From NCBI GenBank assembly GCA_038380795.1, contig CM076259.1, positions 62,267,938 through 62,331,937 of the forward strand: DNA of 64,000 bases. The letters run 5' to 3'. Source of the stretch: Pyrocephalus nanus. Lineage: Eukaryota > Chordata > Aves > Passeriformes > Tyrannidae. Position 1 is the first letter of the stretch; each line of letters begins with the position of its first letter. This document shows positions 23,101 to 36,969 of the stretch, piece after piece. A program made the position numbers and the translations under genes. A model generated the notes under the pieces. That model searched no databases. It was not told where the DNA came from and worked only from the letters and a program-made list of their open reading frames with translations.

Positions 23101-26100
23101 ACCTGTTTCTGTACAAAACAGAAGGCTCAGCTCTTTAACTGCAGGCAAGGACCCCTCAGGGATAGTGATGGGGTGGAAAGGAAGCCACAGGTTTTCGAGA
23201 GGTTGAAACCTGTTTGTAGGAAGGCTGTGCCATGGTCTCAGCCATGTCAGAGCATTCTCCCTGAGCAATACATTTCCTTCTCCACATCATACTTGTTGAA
23301 CAGTTATACATCTGCCTTTGTGTCATCTCTGGATAGCATTGCTAATATGTGAAGACCCATATAAATAAATTACAAGTAGTGTTACTCAGGGACTTTCTAT
23401 GCAAACCAGGTGAGTACAATATGGCCTGGAGGCTTTTCCCTGTGTCATTTTGTGAGACCCTCTCCTTTTCTACAGTAGGAAAATTTGCTGTTCCCTTGAT
23501 CCTTTTACCAATTTTTCCTTACAGACAGTCCCAGCTCAGTTTGATCTATTCGTGCTCTGACTTTAGGCCTTCAGCCAGGCCCTGACTGTCAGCTGTACTG
23601 AAAAAGTGCTGTGCATCACAAATATGCTGTTTGCGGTATGGCTTGTTTTATATGTACATTTTACCATAACTAATAGTTAATAATAGCTGACAGTTATATA
23701 TAGATTTTACATGACTGATGAAAAACAGATACCCTGCAGGCACCATATTTGAGTGCTAGGAGTGCTCACCTCCATCAATTGTACAAAAAGCAGGAACAGC
23801 AAAGTCAGTACCATTCTGCCAGTGCCTTCTAATGTCACCACTGAGGGAGTCAGCAGCCTTTTAAGGTTACTCCAGTCAAAGACTAGCTGAAAGGCCAGGA
23901 AGAATCTTCATCAAAGTCCTAGAGCTGCCTTACTCACCTCTTAGCAGTGTTCAGGAAATAGAAAGCTCACCTTTGGCAGAATCCTCCCTGCTTCTAAAGT
24001 GGTAATCTCTCTGGATCTGCTTATATTTAGTTTAGGCAGATGCTGAGGAGGAAACGGTGATGAATTCACACTCTTCATCTCGCTGAATATTCCGAGTATG
24101 TTCCCTTTGATGTTTATGCAGAGGGTGAGACTCTCAGGGCTGGAAAAATACCACTACATTTTCTGTGTATGTAGTACATGTGCCAAAAGGTGTGAAGATC
24201 CCTTACCTAGTCGAGACACTTTTAGTGTTTTCCATTCACCTGGCACAGTACTTAGGAAGACCATCACAGGTTTTCCTTTTACTTTAATAAGTGTTATTGA
24301 ATAGCAGGCATTGAAATGCTGTGGACTAGACCAGCTAGAGTAGACGTAAAATAACAGCACAGACCTATCTACCTCTATGAGATCTGCCTAAAAATATATA
24401 CCTAATCATTCCAATCACTCTAGAAAACAAAATAAATGTACAATATGTAACAATATTCCCAGTCACAGCCTTAAAGCTCTGTGCCATAAAGATGACAGCA
24501 ATGAATATCATGCATAAGTTTAACAAATTGGAAAGAATAGTCAACCCATGCTTACATAACAGTTACATGAAAACTCCTTTAAAAAGTTTGTCATCATGCA
24601 GCCCTCCCTTGTCTAGAGAGGTAGCCTATTCCAGCAGCCCCAGGGTTGATATGCCCCTCATTCCTACCAAAGCAGCTGATGAAATAGCCAAACTGCACAA
24701 TACCAGCTGAGAGTCTGTAGAAGGGCGGCTGAATTTGATTACAGGGTCTACTGCTATAAAACAAGGTCTTAGGAACTGGCCTTGTGCTTGAGTGCACACC
24801 ATAGTGCGTGCAGAAGAAGAAAATAGTTATAGACGGAGATGATTTAAGAGGTGAGCACTCTTGGCAGTTGTCCAAGACCCCAAGACAATGGGGCCCTGCT
24901 TAGGGGTCCAGTTTAGCAGAGGCATCCAGTAAGGCAGCTGGAAAGAGGGAGAGCCCTTTACCCAGGCTCTCTATGGATCTGACACCAACTGCAGAGAAAA
25001 GCTGCTGTGCTGGCAAACATCCCCAGCAGAAGATGCCAGAAAAGATTATTCTAATCTTTGCTGACCATCCCAGACACCACACTGGACATGCTCATCACCA
25101 GTTCTCCTACGTGGATATTTTTACATAACCAGTGTAGGCATTCCACCATGGTACACCACCATGCTGATATCCTCACACTACCAAAGCTGTCCAAGCCAAG
25201 GTTCTGGGTGAAATACAGTGCTGTCCAGAGGTTCAGTGCCATCTTTTTGGGTCCTTCAAGACCCACTTGAATCTTTTCCCAAGTATTTTGGAGAACATGG
25301 GACTAGATGGGGCTGTCTGGATTACTAACATCCCTGCAGTTGTGGACAACACAGCACTCACTTTAGTCAGAAATGCCCAGGATGACTTCCTCCTTATAAC
25401 CCCTCAGAACATTCCTCATCCCATTATAACAAATTCCCATATGTGCAAAGTCCCATAAAAGCAAGGCTGGAAATGACACTTATCTCTTACAACTGGTGTT
25501 CCCTCAGAAGAACGTGATTATCCACATGGTCAAGAAGAACTCTGGGCAGAGCGAATTGTGCAGCCCCCAATGTACAGCACTGCATTGGTCAGTGCTGGGG
25601 TGGAGAAGAGGGGCTCCCACCTCCCAACACAGTACTTTTGCTCCCTGTTTCTAACAGTTCCAGAATTGATTTGCATTTGCTCCTTTCTGCCTTGTTGAAA
25701 CAATTTCTTGATAAAAGCAATGGGCTGTATTTTCATCTCCACTTTTTAAAGGTGTCCTTAGTTACATATGGTTCCTGAAAACTGATATTAAGAATTTAAT
25801 TAAGACCTGATTGACTGTTTCTGGAAATAAAAAAATATTCTGTTTTATGATATTTATTTCATATTTCCTTCCTTCCAATGGAGATTAAGCTGTTGTCCTG
25901 TTCCACTGGAGATCCTTTCTGAGTTTTAAATTTCTCCCTCTGCCTCTCCCACTTTGCATGGACCAGTTTTCTCTTTTTTACCTAAAACTGAAGTTTCCCA
26001 GAATATATCCAACAAGACCTGAATGCATTCCTGGTATCCCAGCTGCACAGAAGAATACTTTCTCCACATGCAATGATACTTCTTTGCAACCTCTTAAATG

Positions 26101-27329
26101 CTGTAAGAGTCACAACAAAATGATGCTATATGGGACGTGCTGACAGGCTCACATGTCCAATATATTTTTTTCAGGATGTTCAAGAGCCCACATCCTCAGC
26201 CCATGAGTACCTTTGGTTCCCTGCATATCCAAGATACTATCTGTATTGCTGTGGGTTGCTAAAGCTGCTGTGCTAAGTGCTCACATAAAACCTCTGTTGC
26301 ACTCAGTACAACAGCAGCCTCCTGGGGAATAGCTCTCAAAATTTCCTTTTTACAACCTGTCTATTCTTGCACTCGGCCTGTGAAGCCTGCAATTTTTCCG
26401 TATTTCCTCCAGCTCCATGTGGACCATGATTTGAGTGACTACTGATCCACATAGATCTCCTGGAAATATCCTGCAATCCTATGTGCTTAGGGAGAAGGAT
26501 GTCTAAAAGAAAACACGTGTGCTCAGTGCCAGGTTCCTGGGCTTTGAGAGAACACACAGGGAGGAGTTCATCACTGAAAAAGCCCATTCTTGTGTAAGAA
26601 AGAGCCTGCCCCACTGCGCCAGAGATGCAGGAGGAGACATAGCTCTACATCAGGTGGACACCCTCTGCCTCAGGGCCTAGGAGAGCCCCCAGCTTTGTAC
26701 ATCTCCACGTTGCCTCTGCATGCAGTCACATGTGTCAGCAGTGCCAGAGGATCCTCCAGTTTCCGTTATGCTTTGGAGCTGCATTTGTTAATTGTTTCTC
26801 AAGTTCAGTTTAGGCAAATACCATTTTAGCATAATTTTATTTACACAGGGGACAGATTAAACCAGTAATAATAATGACACATATTAGGTGCAGCTGTTCT
26901 ATTTTGTTTCCCCGAGCAGGCCTGCAGCACTGTTTCCTAATGTAAGTCCTGATGCTACAAATCTGAGTAAATTTTACACATGGGAATATTCCCTCTAGAC
27001 TTGGTGGAGGATGCTCAGATGTGCAAAGCTGGATTTTACTACAAGTATTTTTAGGACTGAACATATTATTTGAGTGGCCCAATTTAGCCTAGTTTTTGCC
27101 TATATTAAAAAAAAAAAAATTACCCAACATTACAGCAATCAGGGCCAAGGAATCCTCTATTACTTCTCTGACCAAATTTTGATGAATTTCTTCATCATTG
27201 TCATGCTAATGATCTTTTCCACTTTTGAAAATGCTCTTTTACACTGTAGAAATTGTCTTACAAAAGCCTGATGATCATTTTTTGTGAAAGGCTCTATCCT
27301 TTAAAAAGTAAAAGCAATGAAGTTTTGGG
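23101..27329. other. Non-coding stretch, nothing recognised
   Basis: No gene, RNA or nameable repeat can be seen. Isolated strong donor-like sites occur, for example CCAG/GTGAGT at about 23,409, but I find no convincing paired acceptor with an open frame. A short run of about 13 A lies near 27,107-27,119. The open frames are all below about 95 codons. Confidence 0.55.
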
Positions 27330-27379
27330 TTTTTTTTTTGGGGGGGGGGGGGTGAAGGGGTTGGTTGGTTGGTTGATTG
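27330..27379. repeat. T10-G13 run followed by GGTT repeats
   Basis: Ten T are followed by thirteen uninterrupted G (27,340-27,352), then tgaagggg and four GGTT units ending near 27,376. This is low-complexity sequence, and the plus strand is G-rich enough to form a G-quadruplex. Such tracts are prone to length error in sequencing, so the exact G count may be wrong. Confidence 0.85.
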
Positions 27380-30300
27380 TTTTTTCCTCATAAATCTAGA
27401 ACCCAGTAGATGATTACCTAAAATAAGGAAACAAATAAGAGATAACTTCACAGTCAACCCCTTTAGTGTGTAACCAAAGATGGTGAATTTATATGCTGTG
27501 GATTAAGTGACAGATTCACAGATTCTGTGTTACTTTTTACATATTTTTTAATTTGTATCTATAACGTAAAAAACAAAATAAGAGAACAGAAAGTAAGAGA
27601 AACTAAGGAGTAACACAGGAAACTAGAAAATCCTTTATATCCTTTTAATTAAATGTATTTCTATTTATAATTATGGTATAACTTCAGTATAAAAATTATT
27701 TTAGAATTGCCTGACTTTCTGCACACTTTCCAAACAACAGGAGTAACGTTTGCTTCAGAGGAGCCATGACATTGGACCTTACAAATCATGGAGTGATCCT
27801 CACACAGCAGGTATTCTATAAAACATGCTGCTGTAAGTGTTTAATCTTTTCTTTAATCATGCCTTCAGACTAATTAATTTAAGTTTCTAATAGCTCAGAA
27901 AATTTACAGGATGTTCCATAAACATTTCCGGACATGACCCTCAGCTGGATAACAGAGTTGTAGCACATTGACTTTTTTGTCTAGTGGTTGATGATGACTT
28001 GTATTATTTTTCCACATTTGTGATGTTTTAAATTCGATTTTCCTGTTTTCCTGTCATTGCTCTGTGCTTTTTTTTTCTTAATTTCTGCCTTCTCTGACTA
28101 TGATGGAAAAAAAACCAGGGAGCTATTGTGGGCACTGGCAGATGAGGGCAGGGACAGGCAAATTAATTCTGCACAGGGTATTTGGCACTCTCTGAATTTT
28201 GCAAACTTGTCTTTTCCACTTAACAACATAAAAACATATTTTCGTTTAATAAAGGGGGGAAGCAGATGAGAAAGTAAAGCAGATCTTGCTATGACCTTAG
28301 CGGATTTTGAAAAAGAAAAAAAAAATGTATTTCAGTGCTTTATTTATTGGAGGCCAAAGCTTCTGGCTGTTGTTACAACAACAGCGTTAACACTACTAAT
28401 AATGGGAGATGAGACAGAGGATGTAACTGGGAGGAACAATTTGCTGAAGAAAGACCATCCCTCTATTAGACTCAGTCACATACAGGCACAGAATGGTTAG
28501 TGTCACAATTCTACAGTTGAACAGCAGGGAACTAGCTGCTGTTGGATCACTGTGGGTACATCAACAGCAAAACAAGCAAACAAAAAAAAGTGGCTAAATA
28601 GCACAAAATATACTGTGAAAACTGGAAGGAAGATCATGTAGGTGGGACCATATGGCCTAAGATTCTTCAGTAACTATAGAACATTCCTCTTCAGAGAATT
28701 AAGAAATGAGAGCTCAATATAGAAATGTTTTCCCATGCAAAGTACTTGTTTAATATAGAACATGGAGGAAATCAAACTTGAGACTGTTGCTAGTATCTGT
28801 ATCTTTAGTGGGGGTTCTTGGCCCACATGAATTGAGGAGCATGAGCAAGGATGTAAAATCAATAAAACCTGCAAGAACTATGTATGTGCCTGACTAGAAC
28901 AAATGCAAAGGAAATTCATCCTGTGAGGCTAAGGGGGGGACTAAACTCTGCTTTTTGTCCTAATTGTTTTCTCCTGAAACATGGCGTCACTCTTAGGAGG
29001 AGAAATTATATAAAAATTTATTTACTTTCTTCCTTCTTTGTCAGACTAGGAAGACAGCAATTCCTTGCCCTTTTATTTATGGAGGAATCCTGAAACATTC
29101 ACTCACAATAGATGACAGGAGAAAACCTAAGAAGAGTGTATATGTTGACTGAGGCAACACACATTGTCCTTGTTAAGAATGAAAAGCATGAACCCTGTGA
29201 AACCGTGTGAAGATACGATGTGAAGTTTCCTGGACTATTGGAGTTGCAAAGCCGAGGATGCAGCCCTGAGGAGACACGAGGCAGGAACTGTCTTCTGCTG
29301 TTTTGAGAGGTTTCAGCACTTAGGGCCTGAATTTAGATGTTAGTCAAAGAGGACTAAATCGAATCCCTGTGTGACTGCAAGTAAATGCATGGGAACCTTA
29401 CCTTGGGCAATAGAGAGGGCTCTGGATTCATGAAGGACATGTGGGAAGGAGGAGGGGGATAGAAGAGAGCACCTCAAAAAAGCAAGGACCTGGATAGTGT
29501 AAAAGAAAAAAAAAGAATGATAAGAAATAGGATAACATTGTTATTCTCGTTTGATTTTGTACTTCCATTTGCTAGAAGGGACAGAGGAGCTGATTGACGC
29601 TGAATTATCTCAGTAGCAGGTAACTGGGACACCAGCCTCCAGCTTGTAATGCAATAAGGGATTGAACAGCTTTAACTGGGAATGCCAGTGTTGGTATAAA
29701 TGGCATGTGACCCAGAACATAGACTGAAGTAGCAGAATACACAAAGTTGCATAAATCTAGGCTTCTGTTGTGGAAAAGAAAGCTAGTTACACCTAATGTT
29801 GCTGGTATTGGAAGAGAGGGCTACAGAAGGAGAAGGGAAAGTGGGTAGTCCAGGGCATGTCAGGAGCACTGTCCTGCTTAAGTTATTCAGCTATTTGACA
29901 CAGGAAAGGGAAACTTCACAGATGTGTTATCCCCAGACACGTCTTCTCCTAGTTGTTTCCTCAAGGATATCTGGATAATGATATCTTTGGTTAGCTGGAC
30001 AACCTGTGTGCTGTGTTGTCTGGATGCAACCCTAGCTTTCAGTCTCTGATGGCAATCTTCTGATGCAGATCCAGCAAGTATATCAGAGTAGAACTGCTTT
30101 TGAGAGGATGTTTGAGTGAGCACCTCATAGCATGGCACCATTAAAGACTGTGTAAAGTCTAAGGATAGTTTTTCACTGGGGACATAGTTTTCATTTTCCA
30201 GTAAAGGTCAGGTGAGTTGGTCACTCATCCCCTCTGTTAAATCAAGTCACTGCTAAGCATGGCGGGTGTGTCAGACCTGAGCACAGGCAGACTTTGGCAC

Positions 30301-32877
30301 TTGTGTAGTTGTGCAGGCTGCCCACCATAGTCGGGGGAGAGAAGTCACACTGTTACCCAGCTCTCCTCCTCGGGAAGCAGAAGTCTGTAATGGGACAGCC
30401 TGCATGTGTCCTGTGGCTCTAACAGGAGTTGATGGTGGCTCACTCGGATGAAAGGTCTCCTCCACAAGCACATTTTGTCAGGTGAAGTGAAGCCCACCAC
30501 TGTATCTTCCAGTCTCCTTCAGTTAGGGGCGTTGGACACAGCAGCTCTGTGGAAGACTGGATCCTGGGCAGAAAAGCAGACACATGGTTAAAGGCCACTG
30601 TAGGTCAGCCTGGGTATCGGTGCCTCTTTGTGCCAGGGCTGATTTTGAGTCTTGCCTGCAAAGGGCAGCTCTGTGAAGCACTGCAAGTAAGAGAAAGCAC
30701 AAGTGTGTGGGAGGTTTGTAGCAGGGAAGAATGAAACATCTTCCTTTCAAAACCTGGTTGCCATAGAACAAAAAGCAGTTATTTCAAGTGTTTGGTAAGC
30801 AGAGTTTCTTCCTAGTAAACACTTATGCTGGTGTTTATTCCCTGCTTAATAGAGTCACTGTAAGAGAGCAGACTGAATTGTAATAGTAGTGTTTTGAAAT
30901 GACATATATTTTCCTGCTCTGAGATTTTGAACATCCATTGAGACTGTCAGAGACTTAAAACATAACTAAATACAGCTGAAATTTTCCATGAAGTGGAAAC
31001 TAGAAACATCTGATGATTTGAAAGAGTTCATTTCAGAATTTCTTTTTCTTTAATTTTGTTTCTTTTAATTAATGTAATGTGGTTTTAATTTTTACACTAA
31101 TTATTTACAGTATTACACAATGTGTAATTAGTGGTAGCATACAACTATTTCATTAAAATATTCTATTATATAATTTATCCTTAAGAATCACAGGGGCAAG
31201 AGAGGTGTCATTTAGCAAGTTGAAAAGTTTTATCTTCTTTTCAAAATGTCTCCTGCTTTGATTTTGAAGATGGCATAAATGCTAGGACATTGTGTAAAAA
31301 CAAAACAAAAAAAAAATAAAATTAAACACTAAATTCCTTCATAACTGGATAAAGAAATTCTGGAAGCTCTGAAAATATTATTTTAATTGTGAAAGTGATA
31401 AAGCAGTAACTTCTGTCAGATACTATGAAAATTTATTTTTTTCAACTAAGTTTTGATTTTTTTGAAAATTAGCCCTTCAGCCAGTACAAAAATTCACACT
31501 GGTCTGTTAGAGAATGCTCATCTCCAGAGTACTTTCCATACAAATCTTTTTCAAACATATAGACCTTTGATCTAGAGCTCTTCCTTCAGAGACATACTCA
31601 TTAATTCCCACAAAACTTAGGAGACATATGCATGTCATTGCATGCATAAATCTGGAGAAAAAATTGGACATAAGGTCCAATAAAACAAAATTATCAGATA
31701 GCCAGGAAAATTATGGTGATGGAAGATGTGACTAGGAAGGGATGGCTAAATTAATTCAAATTGCCTCCTGTTTGCCATAGGCAAACACATACCACAGGTT
31801 GTCTCTGAAACATGCTGCAATGCTAGTTTTTCCATGTGTTATAATCCTTTTTAGCTCTATCTACTGAGAGGAAAACTGTTTTAGAGAGAAAATATGTATT
31901 GATATGATTATTCTGTAAGCATAAATCGATTGCATATTTTGATGCAGCAGACAGTAAACACATCAGTATTTAGACAAGCAAAATTATCTACTTGAAAAAT
32001 TTTGTCATGTCTTAATCTAGAAGGTAGCACTTGGCTGTGCAGGAACCCTAAAAGAAGTTGGACTTTCACAAGTGTTGCCCTAATGCACAGAATAAATCTT
32101 CTAATTGGGCTAAATGAGCCTTCCAATAGTGGTGATCAAAGTGATGGGCAAGATGAGGGGGAAACAAGAGAACTCAGTGGATCTCCTGCTCCTTTCAAAT
32201 GTGGCCTCCTGGCTTTGGTGAACACCATGAAAAGACAAGGAGGGGAGAGAGGAGAGTACCAAGGTCCGGACACTACCTGGGTCTCCTGTTGTTACCCCTG
32301 TGCAAAATCACCGTCATTACTCCAGGGGGTAGTGACTTCACAGGAAATGCAGGAGATCCTACTGCAGCTCTGGCATTCAGACTTGGAAACCTCTTTCCCC
32401 ATGCGAGATAACATCTGCTGCTGTGCTGCTGCTGTGCTGCTGTTGCGAGATGATAATATCAGTAGCAGTCTGTGCAGGACTAGAGAAAGTTCAAGTTTAA
32501 AGGCAGCTGTCAATGCATGACTGAACGGGGCAGGGCAATGGGGGGAAGGGAGAATTGTTACAGCTGTACATAATGGCATTTATTTCTAGGAGGGGACAGT
32601 TGAGATTTGGTTGTTTTTTAGTTTTTGGTGGTTTGAGGTTTTTTTTGTTTAAATAGACCTCAGAACTTAATTGCTGCCTGCAGTCAGGGAGCCAGTTGAG
32701 GAGCCTCTCTGGTGTAGAGTCCCCAGCGAGAACTTGTGCAGACTGATCATGGCAAGGAAACATGTAAGTGAGTGTACCAAAGCTGCTTCTTTCTTTGCAC
32801 CACATTTCACATTTACAATCTTACAGTGAAGAGAATGGAAAAGTGTTCTGACAGCACGTGAAAATCCCACAGTCACG

Positions 32878-32878
<1 letters not shown>
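27380..32878. other. Non-coding stretch, no gene supported
   Basis: Mostly AT-rich sequence with no recognisable gene. The longest open frame of the left half of the window, at 32,002-32,520 plus strand (172 codons), lies here. It crosses an imperfect CTG run (about 32,414-32,446) that adds cysteine and alanine to the translation, and it resembles nothing I know. At this length about one or two such frames are expected by chance in 64 kb read six ways. Some stretches, such as 31.0-31.5 kb, are very AT-rich. Confidence 0.5.

Positions 32879-32912
<34 letters not shown>
32879..32912. repeat. (AC)n microsatellite
   Basis: About 16 uninterrupted AC units from about 32,880 to 32,912. It is a simple dinucleotide microsatellite and likely polymorphic. 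The minus-strand run of alternating Cys and Val in the six-frame translation is an artefact of it. Confidence 0.95.
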
Positions 32913-32916
<4 letters not shown>

Positions 32917-35096
32917 CTTCTTCAAAGTAGAGACACACTCCACCATCCTGTCCCTGTTCCATATGTGAGATAATTTATATTCATCCAGATGCTGGGGAAG
33001 TTATTGTATCTCCAAGACATCTAGCACATGCACTAAACAGGTTCTGGATCACCTGTATGTCAGGGGAAATGCAGACCCCTGGGTGCTGCCATGAACACCT
33101 CATCCCTGTAAAACACAGAAAGCAAAGTAGGACTGTAAGGGCAATCCTTCAGGATGCAGGTATCTCAGGGACCAAGCATCCATCCCATCCTGACAATACA
33201 GTGCATCCATCACAGGTAGTAGTAAGCTGTTGCAGCCACCTCCTGTGTTTCACCAAGAAGATTTTCTTAGCACTCAAAAGCCAGATATTTGAGCACTTTG
33301 AAAACACCCCCTGCTCAACTCTGGACATCATGGTGAGTCTGCCTCATCTCTCCCTTCAACTGTTAGGCTGCTATCCAGTTTTTGTGGGGCTTGGGGTTTT
33401 TTTTTTCAGTGTGGGCTTATGGTTTTTTTGAAAGCCTAAGGCAATAGAACAACTCAGTGAAAAATATAGCGATGGCTAATTTCTAACGAAAGAAATGTGT
33501 AGACTTAAGGAATATATGGCAAGAGCAAGCTCAAAACAGAAGGGTCTTGGATTCACTTTGTACAGGAAGGGGTTTTTTTCCCCTTGACTTCTCACAGTGT
33601 TCTGGGGGCTTAGGGAGGATACGAAGGTCTTTGTGTTTTTTATTGCCACCTTCCCTATCTATGGAAATTGTGATACACACAGGCATTGATCCTTCTTTCA
33701 CCAGTATAAACCCACAAGAAATCTACTGGGTTTGAGCTAACTGGTTACACTTTCCCAGCTGGCTCCTCCCCACACCACCCTGGTGTCCCCAAAGTGCCCC
33801 AAGAAACTCTTTAAAGAGTTTGGCCGAGGGCTGAAGGAGGGGGAAAACTGAGAGGGCTCACTGTTCCTGTGTTATGAAGTGACAGATAGAGCCAGCTAGG
33901 CAGCGCCTCAGCCTTGTGCATGATGATATTCATTTCACACAACCCTTGCCTGTTCCAGATGGAATGATAGGAGATGCAAACTTTGACTTCTGTATTTGAA
34001 AGAGATATTGTTTGATGGAAGTGTGTGGGTGGCGGGTAAAACAAGCAGCTAAGTGTCAGCACAAGAAGCAAACATTCTCCTCCCCTCCCTCCACGATGTA
34101 GTTTTTGACGCAATGAGCATTGCTCCCAATTTTCCTTCCAAATAGGCATTGCACCCGTCCCCATAGCAACTGTCATGCTCAAAAGATGTCCTGTCAGGAG
34201 CCATGAAAGGCCCAGAGACATTTGTATTAGATGGTCACAACCATGCTAGCTAATGCTTAACAAATATACTATGAGGCTGCATTCGTCAAAATGAAGAGCA
34301 AAAACATTTGTGTTCCATTAAACAGAAATTAATAAGATTCAAATAGGAAGAAACCAAACTGGACTGTTTTTTTTGTGTATACAGCTGTGTTATGAAGTAA
34401 TACAGGGAATGTTAGTATGAATAATGATTGCACATGTGCATTCAATTTATTTCTTCTACTTCTTGTATGGTCTCCTTTAACCCTTTTTCTCTATAGGTTT
34501 TTCAGAAATCAAACACAGGTTTAACAGCTGGGCAAGACGGGGATTTCAACTGCTCCTTTCACACTACTGAGGTCCAATAGCACTTCTTTATTTGAAGGCA
34601 CTCGGGGTCATTGGGAAGTTGTGCTTTTGAAAAATGTTCACGTACTTCATGACTGAGCACATGAATGTGGTGGTCTGAATTTTACCAGTCTCTAAACAAG
34701 GCGGGTTGTATCCTGAACCACTATGCATCCTCCTACCTCCCTCGACCACAGGGAAGCGGAGCTGATTTATCCCAGCTGAGGATCTCACCTCAGGTCCAGG
34801 CACTAAAAAAAAAATAACAAAATGAAATCATGTTTCCAGCTCAGCTGAAAATCAAAAGTGAAAGTTCAGGAAGACATCAGAGCCTCCTCCCACAACAGCC
34901 CTTCTGCTGGCTCCTCATCAGCCTAACATAACTTAGAGCAGTTCCTTCCACCCGCTGCTGCAAGTAAACAACAGAAGTGGACTGTGTTACACAGCCTGAC
35001 AATGACAGTCTGTACTCAGCTTTACTGCCCACAAAAGGCTGTGATAGTTTTGTTTTCTCCGGTCAGCTTAACCTCGTGCTTTTTCTTGCAAGAAGG
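32913..35096. other. Non-coding stretch, nothing recognised
   Basis: No gene or named repeat is supported. A donor-like ATG/GTGAGT at about 33,331 follows an acceptor-like ttttcttag at about 33,269. The 61 bases between them are open in one or two frames but give no recognisable peptide, so I do not call an exon. Confidence 0.5.
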
Positions 35097-35117
35097 AAAA
35101 AAAAAAAAAAAAAAAAA
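35097..35117. repeat. Poly(A) run, 21 bases
   Basis: An uninterrupted run of 21 A after gaagg. No poly(A) signal at the expected distance upstream and no recognisable retrocopy were seen, so I call it a homopolymer. Confidence 0.9.
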
Positions 35118-36969
35118 GGAAAACTGGCCAGGATTCTGGCACAGCCATGGGCCCAGGCCAGCTGCCCAGTGTGTTTGTATGTACCAGTGCCTGGACAGCC
35201 TCTCCATTTTCTGCTTATAATTCTTCTCCACTTACCATTTCCGTGTTTTAACCTCCTAGCTTCACAGGAAGAAGAAATAATCATACCAGAATCTGTATTT
35301 CCATCACACAAGGTTTTTATTCCTACAAGGTCTAGTTTTGCAACAGTTTGAATACATATATATTTGTGCCAAAACTTTTACCTCCTCCTCCCCTCCTTTC
35401 CCCCTTTTTCATCATGCTCCCGTCTCTTTCTTTTCATCCATGAAACTCCTAATATTTCCCCTACCTTCCATCTCTCAGGCTGAACTGAATAAGACCCTTA
35501 TCCAAGGCTGGGCAACTGGGAGGAGAGGCAGTAAATGGAAAACGTTTCTCTTTCTGGATGTAATTGCAAAACAGGAATTTGCTATTCCATCAGCATGAAC
35601 ATGTCCAGACCTGGACTTCTGCAGAAAAGCAAAATTTCACTTAATCCTTTGGATAGGTAATTGTTCTTCTGGAGAAGTTTCACCATGCCAGACTCCCATA
35701 TTCCTGTTCTTAGTTTTCCCAAGGGTTCAGGACAGGACAACAACCAAAGACTAACAGTCTTACCCAAACCAAAGTGCTGCATTCACCAACAAATGAGTTC
35801 CAGGAAGTTCTGGATGGCTACAAAAAAGACCTATCATGAGCTCATGTTGTTGCACCTTCTGTGTTTGCTGTGCAGTCCCTTGAGATGACAGGCCCTCTCT
35901 CCCTGTGTGTAGCATCTTCCACCTTCCTCAGTCTCTGAAGACACCCAGCACTGGAGCAAGGCAGGAACTTTAGTCCACAGCACATGTTTTAAATTGGAAA
36001 ATGCCTATTTATTTGCTGAAACAAGAAAAATTTTAATACAACTAAATCCTTTCCAGCAGAACTCCTGTTCAAAAGCTCCAGACCAAGCTTCCCTCCAAAG
36101 GGAAAGGAGACAACACCCAGAGAAGTGCCACTTGGTGCAGCTGCTCAGCTGGGCGTTCAAACACTTGGCTCAAGTCCCGGTCCCAAACTCTGAGAAAGGG
36201 ATTTAAGTGGTGTCTGCACCCTTCTAGGTTTGTGCTTTAGCTATTCCAATGTGTGTTAAGCACACTCTATCTCCTGTTGAATATTTCCAAAAAATAATTG
36301 ACCTTGACATGCACTGGAATAAGGATTAAAAAAAAAAAAAAAAGACATTTAAAGTGAAACGAAAATTCTTAATTTATCCTCTTTATATCCTTTCTTTATC
36401 CAGCGTCTTCAAGGAGAACAAACCAATATTCAGTATTCCCCTACAGAATTTCCTACTTCCAAGAAAGAAAAAAAAGTTCCATTTTCTTGTTGATTAATTT
36501 ATATGCCTAATAATAGGTGTTATGAACAATTCTTGACATATTCATGAGCTAAAGTCACAATAACGGGTGTCACTTTTAATGTCAAACCTTTGAGGAATAT
36601 TCCTTATTACCCAGCCAATGTTCTTGTAGGAGATTGCAAGTTTCGTGATCTTTGACATATCACACATGTATTCTTTCAGCTCAGGCCATTGTTTCAATAA
36701 AGCCTTGGAGTGTTGTCAGTCTTCAAGCCTACATACAGAATGATGTCTCTGGGCTAAAATCAGGCCTCAGGTTTTTTTATCTTCATCACTCCTCAGCTGG
36801 ACAACATGGTACATGACAGGAGCCATCGACACTTAGGAAACGTGGTCCATGTGCCTCTTCAGCAGTGTGAGCTACCATAAGCTTGTCAGGCTCATTCTTC
36901 CCTCTCTACAACATTTTCTATCATATTTTTTTTAAGAAGATTGAAGTTTAAACTTTGTAATTAAAGAAG
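35118..36969. other. Non-coding stretch with a 16-A run
   Basis: Nothing recognisable apart from a homopolymer of 16 A at 36,328-36,343. The open frames are under about 90 codons and unremarkable. Confidence 0.55.

Noticed and set aside
32002..32520. A 172-codon open frame on the plus strand
   Set aside because: No recognisable domain, a non-ATG start, and a cysteine-rich stretch caused by an imperfect CTG run. One or two frames of this length are expected by chance in six-frame reading of 64 kb.
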